Positions 47,635-56,617 of a stretch of 64,000 nt of DNA are shown piece by piece; the stretch's first letter is position 1, and each line of letters opens with the position of its first letter. This DNA is from Sulfitobacter indolifex (GTDB taxonomy: Bacteria; Pseudomonadota; Alphaproteobacteria; Rhodobacterales; Rhodobacteraceae). The position numbers were made by a program, and so were the translations under genes. The stretch lies in contig NZ_CP084951.1 of the NCBI RefSeq assembly GCF_022788655.1, positions 1,178,001 to 1,242,000 on the forward strand, written 5' to 3'. The notes under the pieces were generated by a model. The model did not search any database. It was not told the DNA's origin and saw nothing but the letters and a program-made list of their open reading frames with translations.

Positions 47635-48479
47635 TTGATGATCCTATGGACCGCATCGCGGCGGCGCTGGAACGTATGTCTCCGGCGCCGCTTTCAGCCC
47701 CCGACTTTGACGCGGCGACGGCCTTTGTCTGGCATACAGACCCCGACCGTCTGGTTCCGGTGGCAAAGGTTGCGCGAATTGATCTGCCGCTGCTGATTGG
47801 CGTCGACCGTGCGCGGGATACGTTGCTGGCCAACACGCGCCAGTTTGCGGCCGGATTGCCCGCCAATAATGCGCTTCTATGGGGCGCGCGCGGTATGGGG
47901 AAATCAAGCCTTGTCAAAGCGATACATGCGGATGTTCAAGCATCACATGAAGGCCTGCGGATCGTAGAGTTGCAGCGCGAAGATCTGCCTTCAGTCGGGC
48001 GTTTGCTAAGCCTACTTCGCGGTGCGTCGCAGCGGTTTATCTTGTTCTGCGATGATCTCAGCTTTGGCCATGATGACGCGCATTATAAGTCGCTGAAGGC
48101 CGTGCTTGATGGCGGTATCGAAGGGCGGCCTGATAACGTCGTGCTCTATGCCACCTCCAACCGCCGTCACCTTATGCCGCGTGATATGATCGAGAATGAG
48201 CGTGGCAGTGCGATTAACCCTTCCGAGGCGGTCGAAGAGAAGGTCTCTCTCTCTGATCGGTTCGGGCTTTGGCTGGGGTTCCACCCCTGCGATCAGGACC
48301 AATATTTGGCGATGATCCGCGGCTATTGCGATGCGTTTGGCGTCAAGATCGATGACGACACTCTGCGCGCGGAAGCGGTAGAATGGCAGGCAACACGCGG
48401 TGCGCGTTCAGGCCGTGTGGCGTGGCAATATTTTGTGGACTTGGCTGGCCGAAAGGGTGTCGCCGTCTCAGGCGGCTGA
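47631..48479 (+). CDS. DUF815 family ATPase
   Basis: A 282-residue P-loop ATPase of the AAA-like DUF815 family: [17 protein letters not shown] is Walker A and [11 protein letters not shown] is Walker B, followed by a sensor Asn in [15 protein letters not shown]. The function of the family is not established; a chaperone-like or replication-associated role has been suggested on the basis of fold. It begins with GTG (ATG 47646 as alternative) and overlaps tatC by four bases, so it is translated with tatABC. A strong terminator follows. Confidence 0.82.
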   Translation: MIDDPMDRIAAALERMSPAPLSAPDFDAATAFVWHTDPDRLVPVAKVARIDLPLLIGVDRARDTLLANTRQFAAGLPANNALLWGARGMGKSSLVKAIHADVQASHEGLRIVELQREDLPSVGRLLSLLRGASQRFILFCDDLSFGHDDAHYKSLKAVLDGGIEGRPDNVVLYATSNRRHLMPRDMIENERGSAINPSEAVEEKVSLSDRFGLWLGFHPCDQDQYLAMIRGYCDAFGVKIDDDTLRAEAVEWQATRGARSGRVAWQYFVDLAGRKGVAVSGG

Positions 48480-48499
48480 TCCGCGATCTGTCGGAGTGT

Positions 48500-48536
48500 A
48501 ACAAAGGGGTCTGCAATATCTGCAGACCCCTTTGTT
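48500..48536. terminator. Bidirectional intrinsic terminator
   Basis: AACAAAGGGGTCTGCA (48500-48515) and TGCAGACCCCTTTGTT (48521-48536) form a perfect 16-bp stem with a five-base loop. It lies between the convergent DUF815 and NlpD-like genes and has T-rich ends on both strands. Confidence 0.95.
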
Positions 48537-48543
48537 TGTTGTC

Positions 48544-49806
48544 TTACTGAATGTAGGGCGTCGGATCGACGCTTTCGAACCCTTTGCGCACCTCGAAATG
48601 CACATGCGATTCCGATCCGCTGCGCAGCTTGGCGATCTGCTGGCCGCGGCTGACAGTGTCGCCTTTGGCGACGTTCACGCCATCCACATTTGCATAGACG
48701 GTCAGCAGGTTGTCGGGGTGACGCACCACGACAATCGGGATGCCCTCGGCACTTTTGGTAATGGCGGCGACAGTGCCACCTTCGGCGGCCTTCACCGGCG
48801 CACCGGGGCTGCCTTGGATGTTGATGCCCTCGTTCTTGCCCTTCGAATAGGCACGGATGATCGAGCCTTGGACGGGCGGTGTCATCTTGGAGGCTTTGGC
48901 AGGTGCAGTCGGCTTGCCGACATCGGCGACAGGTTCTTTTGGTTCGATCTTGGGCGGCAGAGGTTTGGCGGCCTCATCCTGCGGCAGCGGCTTGGCCGCC
49001 GACGGTGGCGTCGGCGTGGGGCTGCCCGCGCCCGGCGCGCTGGTGACCGGTGGCGGGGGAGGCGATGCAGTGGCGCTGGAAGCGGTGTTTGTTGCTTGAC
49101 GTGGGGGCGCTTGTTTCTCAACCGGGATCAAAAGGAATTGCCCTTCACGGATCGCGAAATCAGGGCCAAGGCCATTCCACTCGGCCAGCGCCTTAACCGG
49201 TACGTTGTAAAGCCGCGCAACGGTATAAGCCGTCTCGCCCCGTTCGACCCGGTGGCGCACCGGTTCTGTCGATGGCGATGGTGCGGGCTGGGGCGATGGT
49301 GCTGGACGAGGCGCAGGAGTGCTGATGCTGCTGCTTGCGGGCGGCAGGCTTTGGGTTTGCACATTGGGGGTCGCAGGCGCGCGGTCGATGGCACTGCCCG
49401 CGAGGGTGGTGATATCAACACTGCCATTGGTGCCGGGCGCGGGTTCGGCCACGCGGCGCGGCAGGGCGATGATCTCTCCTTGGCGCAGTGGCACGCCCAG
49501 TTCGATGCCATTATAGCGGGCCAATTCGTTGCTGTCGGTCCCCACGCGCGCGGCCACATCCGCCAGCGTATCACCCCGGCGCGCGACGGCGACTTGGTAA
49601 TTGGGGTAAGCAATCACGCCCCGCGCATCGGCTTTGGGTCGGTCGGCAAGCGGGCCGCGCGCGGCCTCTGCAGTTGAAAAACCATCGCCAAAAGTACTGC
49701 GCATATCGTAATCAAGCGGCTGATTTTCGCAACCGGCCAGCAATATCGCACTGGATCCGGCCATTAGGGTCAGCCGCGTGGGGCGGCGCAATCGTGTTTG
49801 GCGCAT
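48544..49806 (-). CDS. NlpD-like lipoprotein, LysM and M23 domains
   Basis: A 420-residue lipoprotein (lipobox AILLAGC after MRQTRLRRPTRLTLM). Two LysM motifs, YQVAVARRGDTLADVAARVG and HRVERGETAYTVARLYN, are followed by a Pro-rich linker and a C-terminal M23 peptidase domain (GSPGAPVKAAEGGTVAAI). The M23 metal His positions look degenerate, as in NlpD-type activators of amidases. With pcm and surE upstream it repeats the classic surE-pcm-nlpD order. The start at ATG 49806 has GAGG eight bases before it; ATG 49812 is too close to that site. Confidence 0.85.
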   Translation of the reverse strand: MRQTRLRRPTRLTLMAGSSAILLAGCENQPLDYDMRSTFGDGFSTAEAARGPLADRPKADARGVIAYPNYQVAVARRGDTLADVAARVGTDSNELARYNGIELGVPLRQGEIIALPRRVAEPAPGTNGSVDITTLAGSAIDRAPATPNVQTQSLPPASSSISTPAPRPAPSPQPAPSPSTEPVRHRVERGETAYTVARLYNVPVKALAEWNGLGPDFAIREGQFLLIPVEKQAPPRQATNTASSATASPPPPPVTSAPGAGSPTPTPPSAAKPLPQDEAAKPLPPKIEPKEPVADVGKPTAPAKASKMTPPVQGSIIRAYSKGKNEGINIQGSPGAPVKAAEGGTVAAITKSAEGIPIVVVRHPDNLLTVYANVDGVNVAKGDTVSRGQQIAKLRSGSESHVHFEVRKGFESVDPTPYIQ

Positions 49807-49861
49807 CTGCATGTCCTCATCTTCGCCCCTGAATGGTATGGGGCGCTGTCTCTCTAACCTA

Positions 49862-50518
49862 TTAACCGTCCTTGCCCAAGCCTTCCAGCAGGGGGACAAA
49901 GCGCACGGCACGCAATTCGTCGTATTCCAGCCCATCGGCGGTCTTTCGCACGCGGATGAGGTGTTGCACGGTGTCGGATTGGCCCACGGGCAGCACCATG
50001 ATGCCACCTTCTTTAAGCTGGGCGAGCAGGGGGCCGGGCGGGTCTTCGGCGGCGGCGGTCACGATGATCCGGTCGAATGGCGCCTGCTCGGCCAGGCCAA
50101 AGCTGCCGTCGGCGGTGATCGCGGTGATGTTGTTGAGATCCATCGCCTCAAACACGCCACGCGCCTCTTGCACCAAACGGCGGTGTCGGTCGATTGTATA
50201 GACCCGCCGCGCGAGCTTGCTCAGGATCGCCGCCTGATAGCCCGAGCCGGTGCCGATTTCGAGCACCTTATCGCGCGACGATACTTGCAAGGCCTGGCTC
50301 ATCAACCCCACGACCGAGGGCTGGCTGATGGTCTGGCCGCAGGCGATGGGCAGGGGCATGTCCTCATAGGCGCGGCTGGCAAAGAGACCGCGGATAAAGG
50401 GGCCGCGGTCGATCGCTTCCATCGCTGTCAGCACGCGCGCATCGGTCACGCCTTTGGAGCGTAGCGCGTAGAGGAACTGCATCTTGCGTTCCGCCTCAGA
50501 GATCGGCTCTTCGTTCAT
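49862..50518 (-). CDS. pcm: Protein-L-isoaspartate O-methyltransferase
   Basis: A 218-residue SAM-dependent methyltransferase repairing isoaspartyl residues in proteins. The SAM motif I is [15 protein letters not shown] and the active-site block is [16 protein letters not shown]. The C-terminus has the expected LLPVGQSD-like [16 protein letters not shown]. Its ATG overlaps the surE stop by four bases. It lies upstream of the NlpD-like gene on the same strand. Confidence 0.93.
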   Translation of the reverse strand: MNEEPISEAERKMQFLYALRSKGVTDARVLTAMEAIDRGPFIRGLFASRAYEDMPLPIACGQTISQPSVVGLMSQALQVSSRDKVLEIGTGSGYQAAILSKLARRVYTIDRHRRLVQEARGVFEAMDLNNITAITADGSFGLAEQAPFDRIIVTAAAEDPPGPLLAQLKEGGIMVLPVGQSDTVQHLIRVRKTADGLEYDELRAVRFVPLLEGLGKDG

Positions 50519-51300
50519 CCGTTGATGCCTGACAATGTTTCAAGCGCTGCGTGGTCCGTCAGGTCACAGCGCATCGGGGTGACCGAAACATAGCCATCAA
50601 GGTTCACGCAGGCGTCACTGCCGGGCGCTGTTTGCACGCGCTGATCGCCGCCCTTGATCCACAAAAAGCGACGACCCGAGGGCGACAGATGCGCTTCGGT
50701 CGAAAAACCGGTGCCGGGGCGACGGCCTTGAGGGGCCAGTTGGATGCCGCGCACGTCGGCACCCGCGACGGGGGGGAAGTTCACGTTGTAGAACAGGCCA
50801 TAGGCGGCGTCTTCGCTGGGGCTGTGGTCCAGAATGCGGCGGCAGGTTTCAACGCCGTGTTGGGCTGCCGCCTCAAACGGATCGGCAAGATCGCGGTTGG
50901 CGGGGCCATAGTATTGCGACAGGGCGATGGCGGGCAAACCTTGCAAAGCGGCCTCAATCGCGCCCCCAAGAGTGCCAGAGTAAAGCGCGTTCTCAGCGGC
51001 GTTATTGCCCCGGTTCACGCCGGAAAGCACCAGATCGGGGGGCGCTGCCGTCATCGTGTCATGGATCGCGGCAAGCACGCAATCGGCAGGAGAGCCTTCG
51101 GTGGCAAAGACGCGGTCGTCCAATTGCGAGATCATCATCGGCTTGGTGTAGCTGATGCAATGGCCCACACCGGATTGCTCAAACGCAGGCGCAACGGTCC
51201 ATACCTCGCCCTCGGGCCCGGCCAATTCTTCGGCAATGGCGCGCAGCACGGCCAGACCGGGCGCGTTAATGCCGTCATCGTTGGTAATCAGAATACGCAT
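50515..51300 (-). CDS. surE: 5'/3'-nucleotidase SurE
   Basis: A 261-residue metal-dependent nucleotidase with the N-terminal acidic motif [17 protein letters not shown] and the [19 protein letters not shown] block that completes the metal site. It removes phosphate from nucleoside monophosphates under stress. SurE and Pcm are commonly encoded together, as here with a four-base overlap. Confidence 0.95.
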   Translation of the reverse strand: MRILITNDDGINAPGLAVLRAIAEELAGPEGEVWTVAPAFEQSGVGHCISYTKPMMISQLDDRVFATEGSPADCVLAAIHDTMTAAPPDLVLSGVNRGNNAAENALYSGTLGGAIEAALQGLPAIALSQYYGPANRDLADPFEAAAQHGVETCRRILDHSPSEDAAYGLFYNVNFPPVAGADVRGIQLAPQGRRPGTGFSTEAHLSPSGRRFLWIKGGDQRVQTAPGSDACVNLDGYVSVTPMRCDLTDHAALETLSGING

Positions 51301-51372
51301 GAAAGGCCCCTTTTTGCCTTGATAGGCGAGGGGCGGACCGGCGGCAAGCGCAGCGCGCCGGTGCCGCGCGGT

Positions 51373-52026
51373 TCAGGAGGCGGAGTTTTCCGAAAGTTGC
51401 GCCAATACCGCAGCGGCCTGCGTGGCAGTATCGCTTAACGCGGCGCGGTCTTCACCGGGGAAGAAACGCGCGCGGGTGGCGGTGGGCATCGGCTCGGGCG
51501 TGACGATATGCACGCGCGGGCCGATCTGCGCGGTCTCAGCCTGCCAAGAGGTTGCCAGTGCGATTTGCGCGGCCTTGGTGGCGCCGTAGCTGCCAAAGAA
51601 CTTCGTGCCAGCGCGCGGGTCGTCAAAGAAGATCGCTGTGCCATCCGCCCCCAAAAGTGGCGAGACGAAAGTGATCAGCCGCGCGGTAGCCGTGATGTTA
51701 CCGGCGATGGATTTTTCCATATCCTTGGTGTCGATGTGATCGGTCGGCGTTAAGGGCGCGGCATGAACTGCGCAGTGGAACCAGAGGTCAAGCCCGCCCC
51801 AACGGTCGTGGATACCACGGCAGAGCACGGCCATCGCATCGGCGTTGGTGATGTCCATCGGAGCCAATGTGGCACTGCCACCCTTGGCTTGGATACGGTC
51901 ATCCAATTCTTCCAACGCGCCGGTCGTACGGCCCACTGCGATGATGTGATGGGTAGGGGCCAAAGCCTCTGCCAATGCGGCCCCAAGGCCGCGCGACGCG
52001 CCGGTGATTAATGCTGTCTTGCTCAT
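51373..52026 (-). CDS. Short-chain dehydrogenase/reductase family protein
   Basis: A 217-residue Rossmann-fold protein. The nucleotide motif is ALITGASRGLGAALAEALA, and YGATKAA supplies the catalytic Tyr and Lys. The N-terminal acidic/basic residues (AVGRTTGALEELDD) suggest NADP rather than NAD. The substrate is unknown. ATG 52026 gives a typical SDR N-terminus; the frame extends 22 residues upstream. It is the first of a minus-strand group leading into surE, with a gap of 72 bases. Confidence 0.82.
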   Translation of the reverse strand: MSKTALITGASRGLGAALAEALAPTHHIIAVGRTTGALEELDDRIQAKGGSATLAPMDITNADAMAVLCRGIHDRWGGLDLWFHCAVHAAPLTPTDHIDTKDMEKSIAGNITATARLITFVSPLLGADGTAIFFDDPRAGTKFFGSYGATKAAQIALATSWQAETAQIGPRVHIVTPEPMPTATRARFFPGEDRAALSDTATQAAAVLAQLSENSAS

Positions 52027-52091
52027 AACCGCGATGTGCACTGCCCCGCGCGGCAGGTCAAGAGGCGCGGTGTCGCGCCTCTTTGGACGCA

Positions 52092-52352
52092 TTAGCCTTG
52101 CGGCAAGCGCAGGACTTTGTTGCCGCGACGGCTGGAGAGGACGAGTGTGCCCTGTCCTATCGCCGCCACAACGCCGCCAGCAACTTGATCGCCGACTTCG
52201 ACGCGAGAAATTTTGCCACCGCCTTCGCGGATCAGTGCGCCGGGCGTGGAGTCGCTGCCAAAGATGCCAATCAGCGCCGTGTTGGACAGGTCGGCTTTTT
52301 CGGTTGCCAGATCGGTGACTTTCTTAGGGGTCGGGGTCCCAGTGCTCGCCAT
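52092..52352 (-). CDS. PilP/GspC-like small protein
   Basis: An 86-residue protein with the pattern TALIGIFGSDSTPGALIREG, ISRVEVGDQVAGGVVAAIGQ and a closing TLVLSSRRGNKVLRL. It resembles the homology region of GspC and PilP, which connects type II secretion or type IV pilus inner-membrane platforms with the secretin, but is very short and has no membrane helix. It is likely a truncated or stand-alone module. No pilus genes are near. Assignment is tentative. Confidence 0.55.
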   Translation of the reverse strand: MASTGTPTPKKVTDLATEKADLSNTALIGIFGSDSTPGALIREGGGKISRVEVGDQVAGGVVAAIGQGTLVLSSRRGNKVLRLPQG

Positions 52353-52472
52353 GATATGCCTTTCGCCTTGTTACGTTCCGCGCGGCAGTCCCCCGCGCGT
52401 GCAAGCCGTCAGCTAACCCTTGCCGCAGTGCGGCGAAAGGGGGCGGATTTTAGATGCGCAGGGTTCTGCCTG

Positions 52473-52498
52473 ATCGTCGGCAACGCAGCGCCGACGAT
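52473..52498. other. 9-bp perfect hairpin downstream of fpr
   Basis: ATCGTCGGC (52473-52481) and GCCGACGAT (52490-52498) pair perfectly with an eight-base loop. It lies 43 bases past the fpr stop codon on the minus strand. There is no clear T-run in that direction, so it may be a weak terminator. Confidence 0.5.
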
Positions 52499-52540
52499 GC
52501 TTGGTGTAACGTTGCGACCTTTCGGAAAGCTTAATTTAGA

Positions 52541-53389
52541 TTAGCCAACAAAGGCCTTTTCAACGACGAAATGCTGGGGGTCGGAGTTAGCACCCTCGGT
52601 CAGACCAAAGCCTTCGAGAATCTCCATAATATCTTTGTTAAACCCAAGGCTGCCGCAGACCATGGCGCGGTCGTGGGTGGCGTTGATTTGCGGCACGCCC
52701 AGATCTTTGAACACGCTGCCATCCTGCAAGAGATTGGTGATCCGGCCCATCTTGGGGCTCTCTTCGCGGGTGGTGGTCGGATAATAGCGAATCTTAGCGA
52801 GGTTTTCGGTGCCGATCAGCTCTTGCATCAGCTCGTCAGACTTCAGCCCTTCGATCAGCTGGCGGCCATACTCCAACTCTGCCACATCGCGGCATGTGTG
52901 GGTGACGATGACTTCGTCGAATTTCTCGTAAGTTTCTGGCTCGCGCAGCAGGCTGGCGAAGGGCGCAAAGCCGGTGCCTGTTGCGAACATCCACAACCGG
53001 TTGCCGGGCAGCAGCGCGTCATGCACCAGCGTGCCCACGGGTTTGGGCCGCAGAATGATCTGATCGCCGGGTTGGATGTGTTGCAGTTTCGAGGTCAGAG
53101 GCCCGTCCTGCACCTTGATCGAATAGAACTCCAACTCATCATCCCACGCAGGCGAGGCGATAGAATAGGCACGCAGCAGCGGTTTTTGCTTGCCCGTTTC
53201 GGGATGCGGGTCGCCCATCAGGCCGATCATCACGAACTCGCCCGAGCGAAAGCGCAAGGACGCAGGCCGCGACACACGGAACGAAAACAGCTGGTCCGTC
53301 CAATGGGTGACGGAAGTCACACTCTGGGCGTCAGGCAACGTTGGGACGGGTTTGGCGGCGGTCTGGTTCACTTTGGTTTGCTCGGTCAT
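52541..53389 (-). CDS. fpr: Ferredoxin--NADP reductase
   Basis: A 282-residue FAD enzyme. The FAD motif is LLRAYSIASPAWDDELEFYS, the NADP motifs are MFATGTGFAPFASLLREPE and VCGSLGFNKDIMEILEGFG, and the C-terminus ends in the FVEKAFVG-like end (HFVVEKAFVG) of bacterial-type Fpr. It exchanges electrons between NADPH and ferredoxin or flavodoxin. It lies 75 bases downstream of the DUF934 gene on the same strand and could feed the ferredoxin-dependent sulfite reductase at 54644. Confidence 0.92.
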   Translation of the reverse strand: MTEQTKVNQTAAKPVPTLPDAQSVTSVTHWTDQLFSFRVSRPASLRFRSGEFVMIGLMGDPHPETGKQKPLLRAYSIASPAWDDELEFYSIKVQDGPLTSKLQHIQPGDQIILRPKPVGTLVHDALLPGNRLWMFATGTGFAPFASLLREPETYEKFDEVIVTHTCRDVAELEYGRQLIEGLKSDELMQELIGTENLAKIRYYPTTTREESPKMGRITNLLQDGSVFKDLGVPQINATHDRAMVCGSLGFNKDIMEILEGFGLTEGANSDPQHFVVEKAFVG

Positions 53390-53464
53390 ATGGGTTTCCG
53401 CAAATCGGATTGCGGCCTCTACTTATGGCATGAAAGGGGTGAGGGCAATCATCGCGCCCATGGG

Positions 53465-53866
53465 TCAGCCACGCAGGCGAGCCTGATAGTTATGCGCTTG
53501 CCAGTCGGCGCGGGCGAGCCACTGGTCTTCGGGCTGACGGGCGGCAAGATCATCGTCGATTTCGACCTCATCAAAACCCGCGCGCCGCGCCATCGCATAT
53601 TGATCGGCCAGCACATGCCCCTTGGCGCGCAAACGACCCTTGTAGCCGCGCAGCCGCAAGGTCCGCGCGATGGTGAAGCCACGTCCGTCCGCGAAAGAGG
53701 GAAACGCGACACGGATCATCTCCAGCGCCGGGGTGAGGGTCAGCGCATGGGCATCGGCGTCAGAAGCCAGATCAACGGCGCGGCAGTCATTCGCCGCACC
53801 ATCGCCGCAATAGCCATGGGTCCAATCGTCGGCGGTGAAACCTTTGTCGGTTACGAGTACGCTCAT
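53465..53866 (-). CDS. DUF934 protein of the sulfite reductase operon
   Basis: A 133-residue protein of DUF934, found beside assimilatory sulfite or nitrite reductase genes. The visible conserved parts are SFADGRGFTIARTLRLRGYK and GHVLADQYAMARRAGFDEVE. It has no clear catalytic motif and is thought to act in reduction of sulfite. The ATG at 53866 overlaps the cysH stop by four bases, so it belongs to the cys operon. The frame is open 17 residues further upstream. Confidence 0.82.
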   Translation of the reverse strand: MSVLVTDKGFTADDWTHGYCGDGAANDCRAVDLASDADAHALTLTPALEMIRVAFPSFADGRGFTIARTLRLRGYKGRLRAKGHVLADQYAMARRAGFDEVEIDDDLAARQPEDQWLARADWQAHNYQARLRG

Positions 53867-54654
53867 GTCTTGTCTCCTGTTCGGACCACTTTGCCGTTCA
53901 CAAAATGGATGCCGCATTCTTCTTTGTTCTGATCGCGCCAGCGCCCGGCGCGCGGGTCTTCGCCCGGTGCGACGGGCGAAGTGCAGGGCGCGCAGCCGAT
54001 TGAGGGGTAGCCCTTAGCGACCAGCGGATGCCGGGGCAGGCGGTTCTCGGTGATATAGTCAGCCACATCAGACGTGGCCCAATAGGCGAGCGGATTCACC
54101 TTGATGCGTGGGGCGGCACCGTCTTTGGGAATTTCCACCTCAAAGAAGTCCAGCGTCGCGCGGCTGCCCGATTGAAAGCGTTTGCGCCCGGTGATCCAGC
54201 CGTCATACCCGGCCAGCGCGTTTTGTAAGGGCCGCGTTTTGCGCAGGGCGCAGCAGGCGTCGGTGTCATATTGGTGCAACGTGCCGTCTGGATCCTGCGC
54301 CGCGATCTCATCACTGCGCAGGGTGGTGACATTGCGCAGGCCTAGGCGTTCGCTGAGTTCTTGCTGATAAACCAGGGTCTCGGCAAACAGCATCTCGGTG
54401 TCGATGAAAAGCACCGGGATATCGCGCGTGACCATGGCTGCGAGATGCAGCAGCGTCACCGATTCGGCGCCGAAACTGGAAACCAGCGTGAGGGTTTCGA
54501 TCTCAGCATAGGCGCGGCGGATGACATCGGTCGCGCCGTGGTGGCGCAGATCCGCGTTGAGCTGTGCCACCTTCTTTTCGACCGCGCGCAACCCCTCAGA
54601 GGGTCGCGCAGCGGTATTTGAGAAAGGATGAAATTTAGGGGTATCAAGCGGCAT
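53863..54654 (-). CDS. cysH: Assimilatory adenylyl-sulfate reductase, 4Fe-4S type
   Basis: A 263-residue PP-loop enzyme reducing activated sulfate to sulfite. The PP-loop is SSFGAESVTLLHL and the 4Fe-4S cysteines are DACCALRKTRP and GCAPCTSPVAPGED; this CC...CxxC pattern marks APS-type reductases, so APS may be used without a 3'-phosphate. The catalytic Cys is in EECGIHF at the C-terminus. The start MPLDTPKF at 54654 lies inside the end of the sulfite reductase gene (11-base overlap). Confidence 0.93.
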   Translation of the reverse strand: MPLDTPKFHPFSNTAARPSEGLRAVEKKVAQLNADLRHHGATDVIRRAYAEIETLTLVSSFGAESVTLLHLAAMVTRDIPVLFIDTEMLFAETLVYQQELSERLGLRNVTTLRSDEIAAQDPDGTLHQYDTDACCALRKTRPLQNALAGYDGWITGRKRFQSGSRATLDFFEVEIPKDGAAPRIKVNPLAYWATSDVADYITENRLPRHPLVAKGYPSIGCAPCTSPVAPGEDPRAGRWRDQNKEECGIHFVNGKVVRTGDKT

Positions 54655-56320
54655 TGGCCCGATCCTTCTCCGCCGCTTCGGGGTAGAGCACGGATTTGAA
54701 CGGCGCGAGGCCAAGGCGGCGGTAGGCTTGCAGGAAGGTCTCGGTAGGATCGTTGCGCAGGTCGAGATACCCCAGCACCAGACGCTCGATGGCCGGGATG
54801 ATTTCCTCTGCCGAGAATCCGGGGCCGGCGCGCTCACCGATGCTGGCGTTTTCGGTGCCGTCGCCGCCGAGCGTGATCTGGTAGTTCTCCACGCCCGCGC
54901 GGTCGAGGCCGAGGATGCCGATGTGCCCCACGTGGTGGTGGCCGCAGGCGTTGATGCAGCCAGAGATCTTGATCTTGAGCGGGCCGACGTCATGCTCCAG
55001 CTTCAGCTCGTCAAAGCGGGTGGCGATCTCTTGGGCGATGGGGATCGAGCGGGCGGTGGCCAGCGCGCAATAGTCCATGCCGGGGCAGGCGATGATGTCC
55101 GAGATCAGGCCGATGTTGGCGGTGGCGAGTTTGGCCGCTTTCAAGACGGCGTGCAGTTCTGGCAGGTCGTTGCGGTGGACGTGGGGCAGGATCACGTTTT
55201 GCTCATGGCTGATGCGCAGCTCGTCATGGCCAAAGCGGCGCGCGAGGTCGGCCATCACGCGCATTTGGTCGGCACTGGCGTCGCCCGGCGTGGCGCCATG
55301 GGCCTTGAGGCTGATGGACACGATGGCATAGCCCGGTGCACGGTGATCGGCGAGGTTGGTGTCGGCCCAGGCGCGGAAGACGGGATCGTTGGTATAGGCG
55401 GATTCGTAAGCTGCGAGGGGGGCGGTTTTGAATTCGGGTGCTGCGAAATCGGCTTCGATGCGCGACAGCATTTGCTGGTCGAGGCCGGTGAACTGGCCGC
55501 GGATCAGGGCGTATTGCGCGTCGACACGGGCGCGGATGTCTTCGATGCCGTTCTCGTGGACCGTGATCTTGATCCGCGCTTTATATTTGTTATCGCGGCG
55601 GCCCAGCACGTTATAGACGCTGACGATGGCTTCGAGCGTGGGCAGCAGATCGTCGGCGGTGACGAAATCATAGAGCACCTTGCCGATCATCGGGGTGCGG
55701 CCAAGGCCACCGCCGACAATGACTTCGAAACCCTGCTCGCCGTCACGCTCCACAATGCGCAGGCCGATGTCATGGGCTTTGATCACCGCGCGGTCAGCGG
55801 CGGCACCGGTGACGGCGACCTTGAATTTGCGCGGCAGGAACTGGAATTCCGGGTGGTCGGTGGACCATTGGCGGATCAACTCGGCCACGGGGCGGGGATC
55901 GGCCACCTCATCAGCGGCGGCACCGGCGAAATGGTCGGCGGTTACGTTGCGGATCGTGTTGCCGGAGGTTTGGATCGCGTGCAGCTTCACCTCAGCCAAA
56001 GCGTCGAGCATGTCAGGCACGTCGCGCAGTTCTGGCCAGTTGTACTGGATGTTCTGGCGCGTGGTGAAGTGGCCGTAGCCCTTGTCCCATTTCTCGGCGA
56101 CATAGGCGAGCTGGTCCATCTGGGCGCTGTTGAGCGTGCCATAGGGGATCGCTACGCGCAGCATATAGGCGTGCAGCTGCAGGTAGAGGCCGTTCATCAG
56201 GCGCAGGGGTTTGAACTCATCCTCGGTCAGCGAGCCGTCGATGCGGCGCTCGACTTGGGCGCGGAACTGGGCGTTGCGCTCGGCGAGGAATTTGTCGTCG
56301 AACTCGGTATAGCTATACAT
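54644..56320 (-). CDS. cysI: Ferredoxin-type nitrite/sulfite reductase (hemoprotein)
   Basis: A 558-residue siroheme/4Fe-4S enzyme reducing sulfite to sulfide (six electrons). The siroheme-cluster ligands are in CPGMDYCALA and ISGCINACGHHHVGHIG, two Cys pairs of the nitrite/sulfite reductase type. The two ferredoxin-like halves (RQNIQYNWPELRD and SHEQNVILPHVHRNDLPEL) are present. Ferredoxin as donor is inferred from length and lack of a flavoprotein CysJ gene. ATG 56320 has AGGAGA upstream and overlaps the DUF2849 stop codon. Confidence 0.9.
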   Translation of the reverse strand: MYSYTEFDDKFLAERNAQFRAQVERRIDGSLTEDEFKPLRLMNGLYLQLHAYMLRVAIPYGTLNSAQMDQLAYVAEKWDKGYGHFTTRQNIQYNWPELRDVPDMLDALAEVKLHAIQTSGNTIRNVTADHFAGAAADEVADPRPVAELIRQWSTDHPEFQFLPRKFKVAVTGAAADRAVIKAHDIGLRIVERDGEQGFEVIVGGGLGRTPMIGKVLYDFVTADDLLPTLEAIVSVYNVLGRRDNKYKARIKITVHENGIEDIRARVDAQYALIRGQFTGLDQQMLSRIEADFAAPEFKTAPLAAYESAYTNDPVFRAWADTNLADHRAPGYAIVSISLKAHGATPGDASADQMRVMADLARRFGHDELRISHEQNVILPHVHRNDLPELHAVLKAAKLATANIGLISDIIACPGMDYCALATARSIPIAQEIATRFDELKLEHDVGPLKIKISGCINACGHHHVGHIGILGLDRAGVENYQITLGGDGTENASIGERAGPGFSAEEIIPAIERLVLGYLDLRNDPTETFLQAYRRLGLAPFKSVLYPEAAEKDRANAA

Positions 56321-56616
56321 CACAGGGTCTCCTGTTTGCCGTGGGCGTAGTTCGACGGGCCTTTGGCGCGGAACTCTTCGCGGAAGTGCGTGGGCTTGGG
56401 GCCGCCCGCCTCGGGGGCCACATCGGCGAGGTAGACGCCGACGACCAGTTCATGCTGGGTCAGCGCGTCGATCATGCGCAGGTCGGCGTCGGCCTCATCG
56501 GTCAGCACTTCGGCCTCGGCGAGGCTGCGGGTCCAGCCTGTGGCGGTTTGATAGATGACATCGCCTTCGAGAAGCGCGTTGGCGGTGATGACCTTGGGGG
56601 TGAAAGGCTTGGGCAT
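56320..56616 (-). CDS. DUF2849 protein
   Basis: A 98-residue protein of DUF2849, usually encoded between cysG and the sulfite reductase gene in alphaproteobacteria. It shows VITANALLEGDVIYQTATGW near the start and ELVVGVYLADVAPEAGGPKP later. Function is not established. It starts one base before the cysG stop region ends and overlaps the reductase start, so it is translated as part of the operon. Confidence 0.82.
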   Translation of the reverse strand: MPKPFTPKVITANALLEGDVIYQTATGWTRSLAEAEVLTDEADADLRMIDALTQHELVVGVYLADVAPEAGGPKPTHFREEFRAKGPSNYAHGKQETL

Positions 56617-56617
56617 A

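Noticed and set aside
54728..56350. 540-residue plus-strand ORF opposite the sulfite reductase
   Set aside because: The siroheme motifs are on the minus strand; the plus frame is a Val/Gly-rich shadow.
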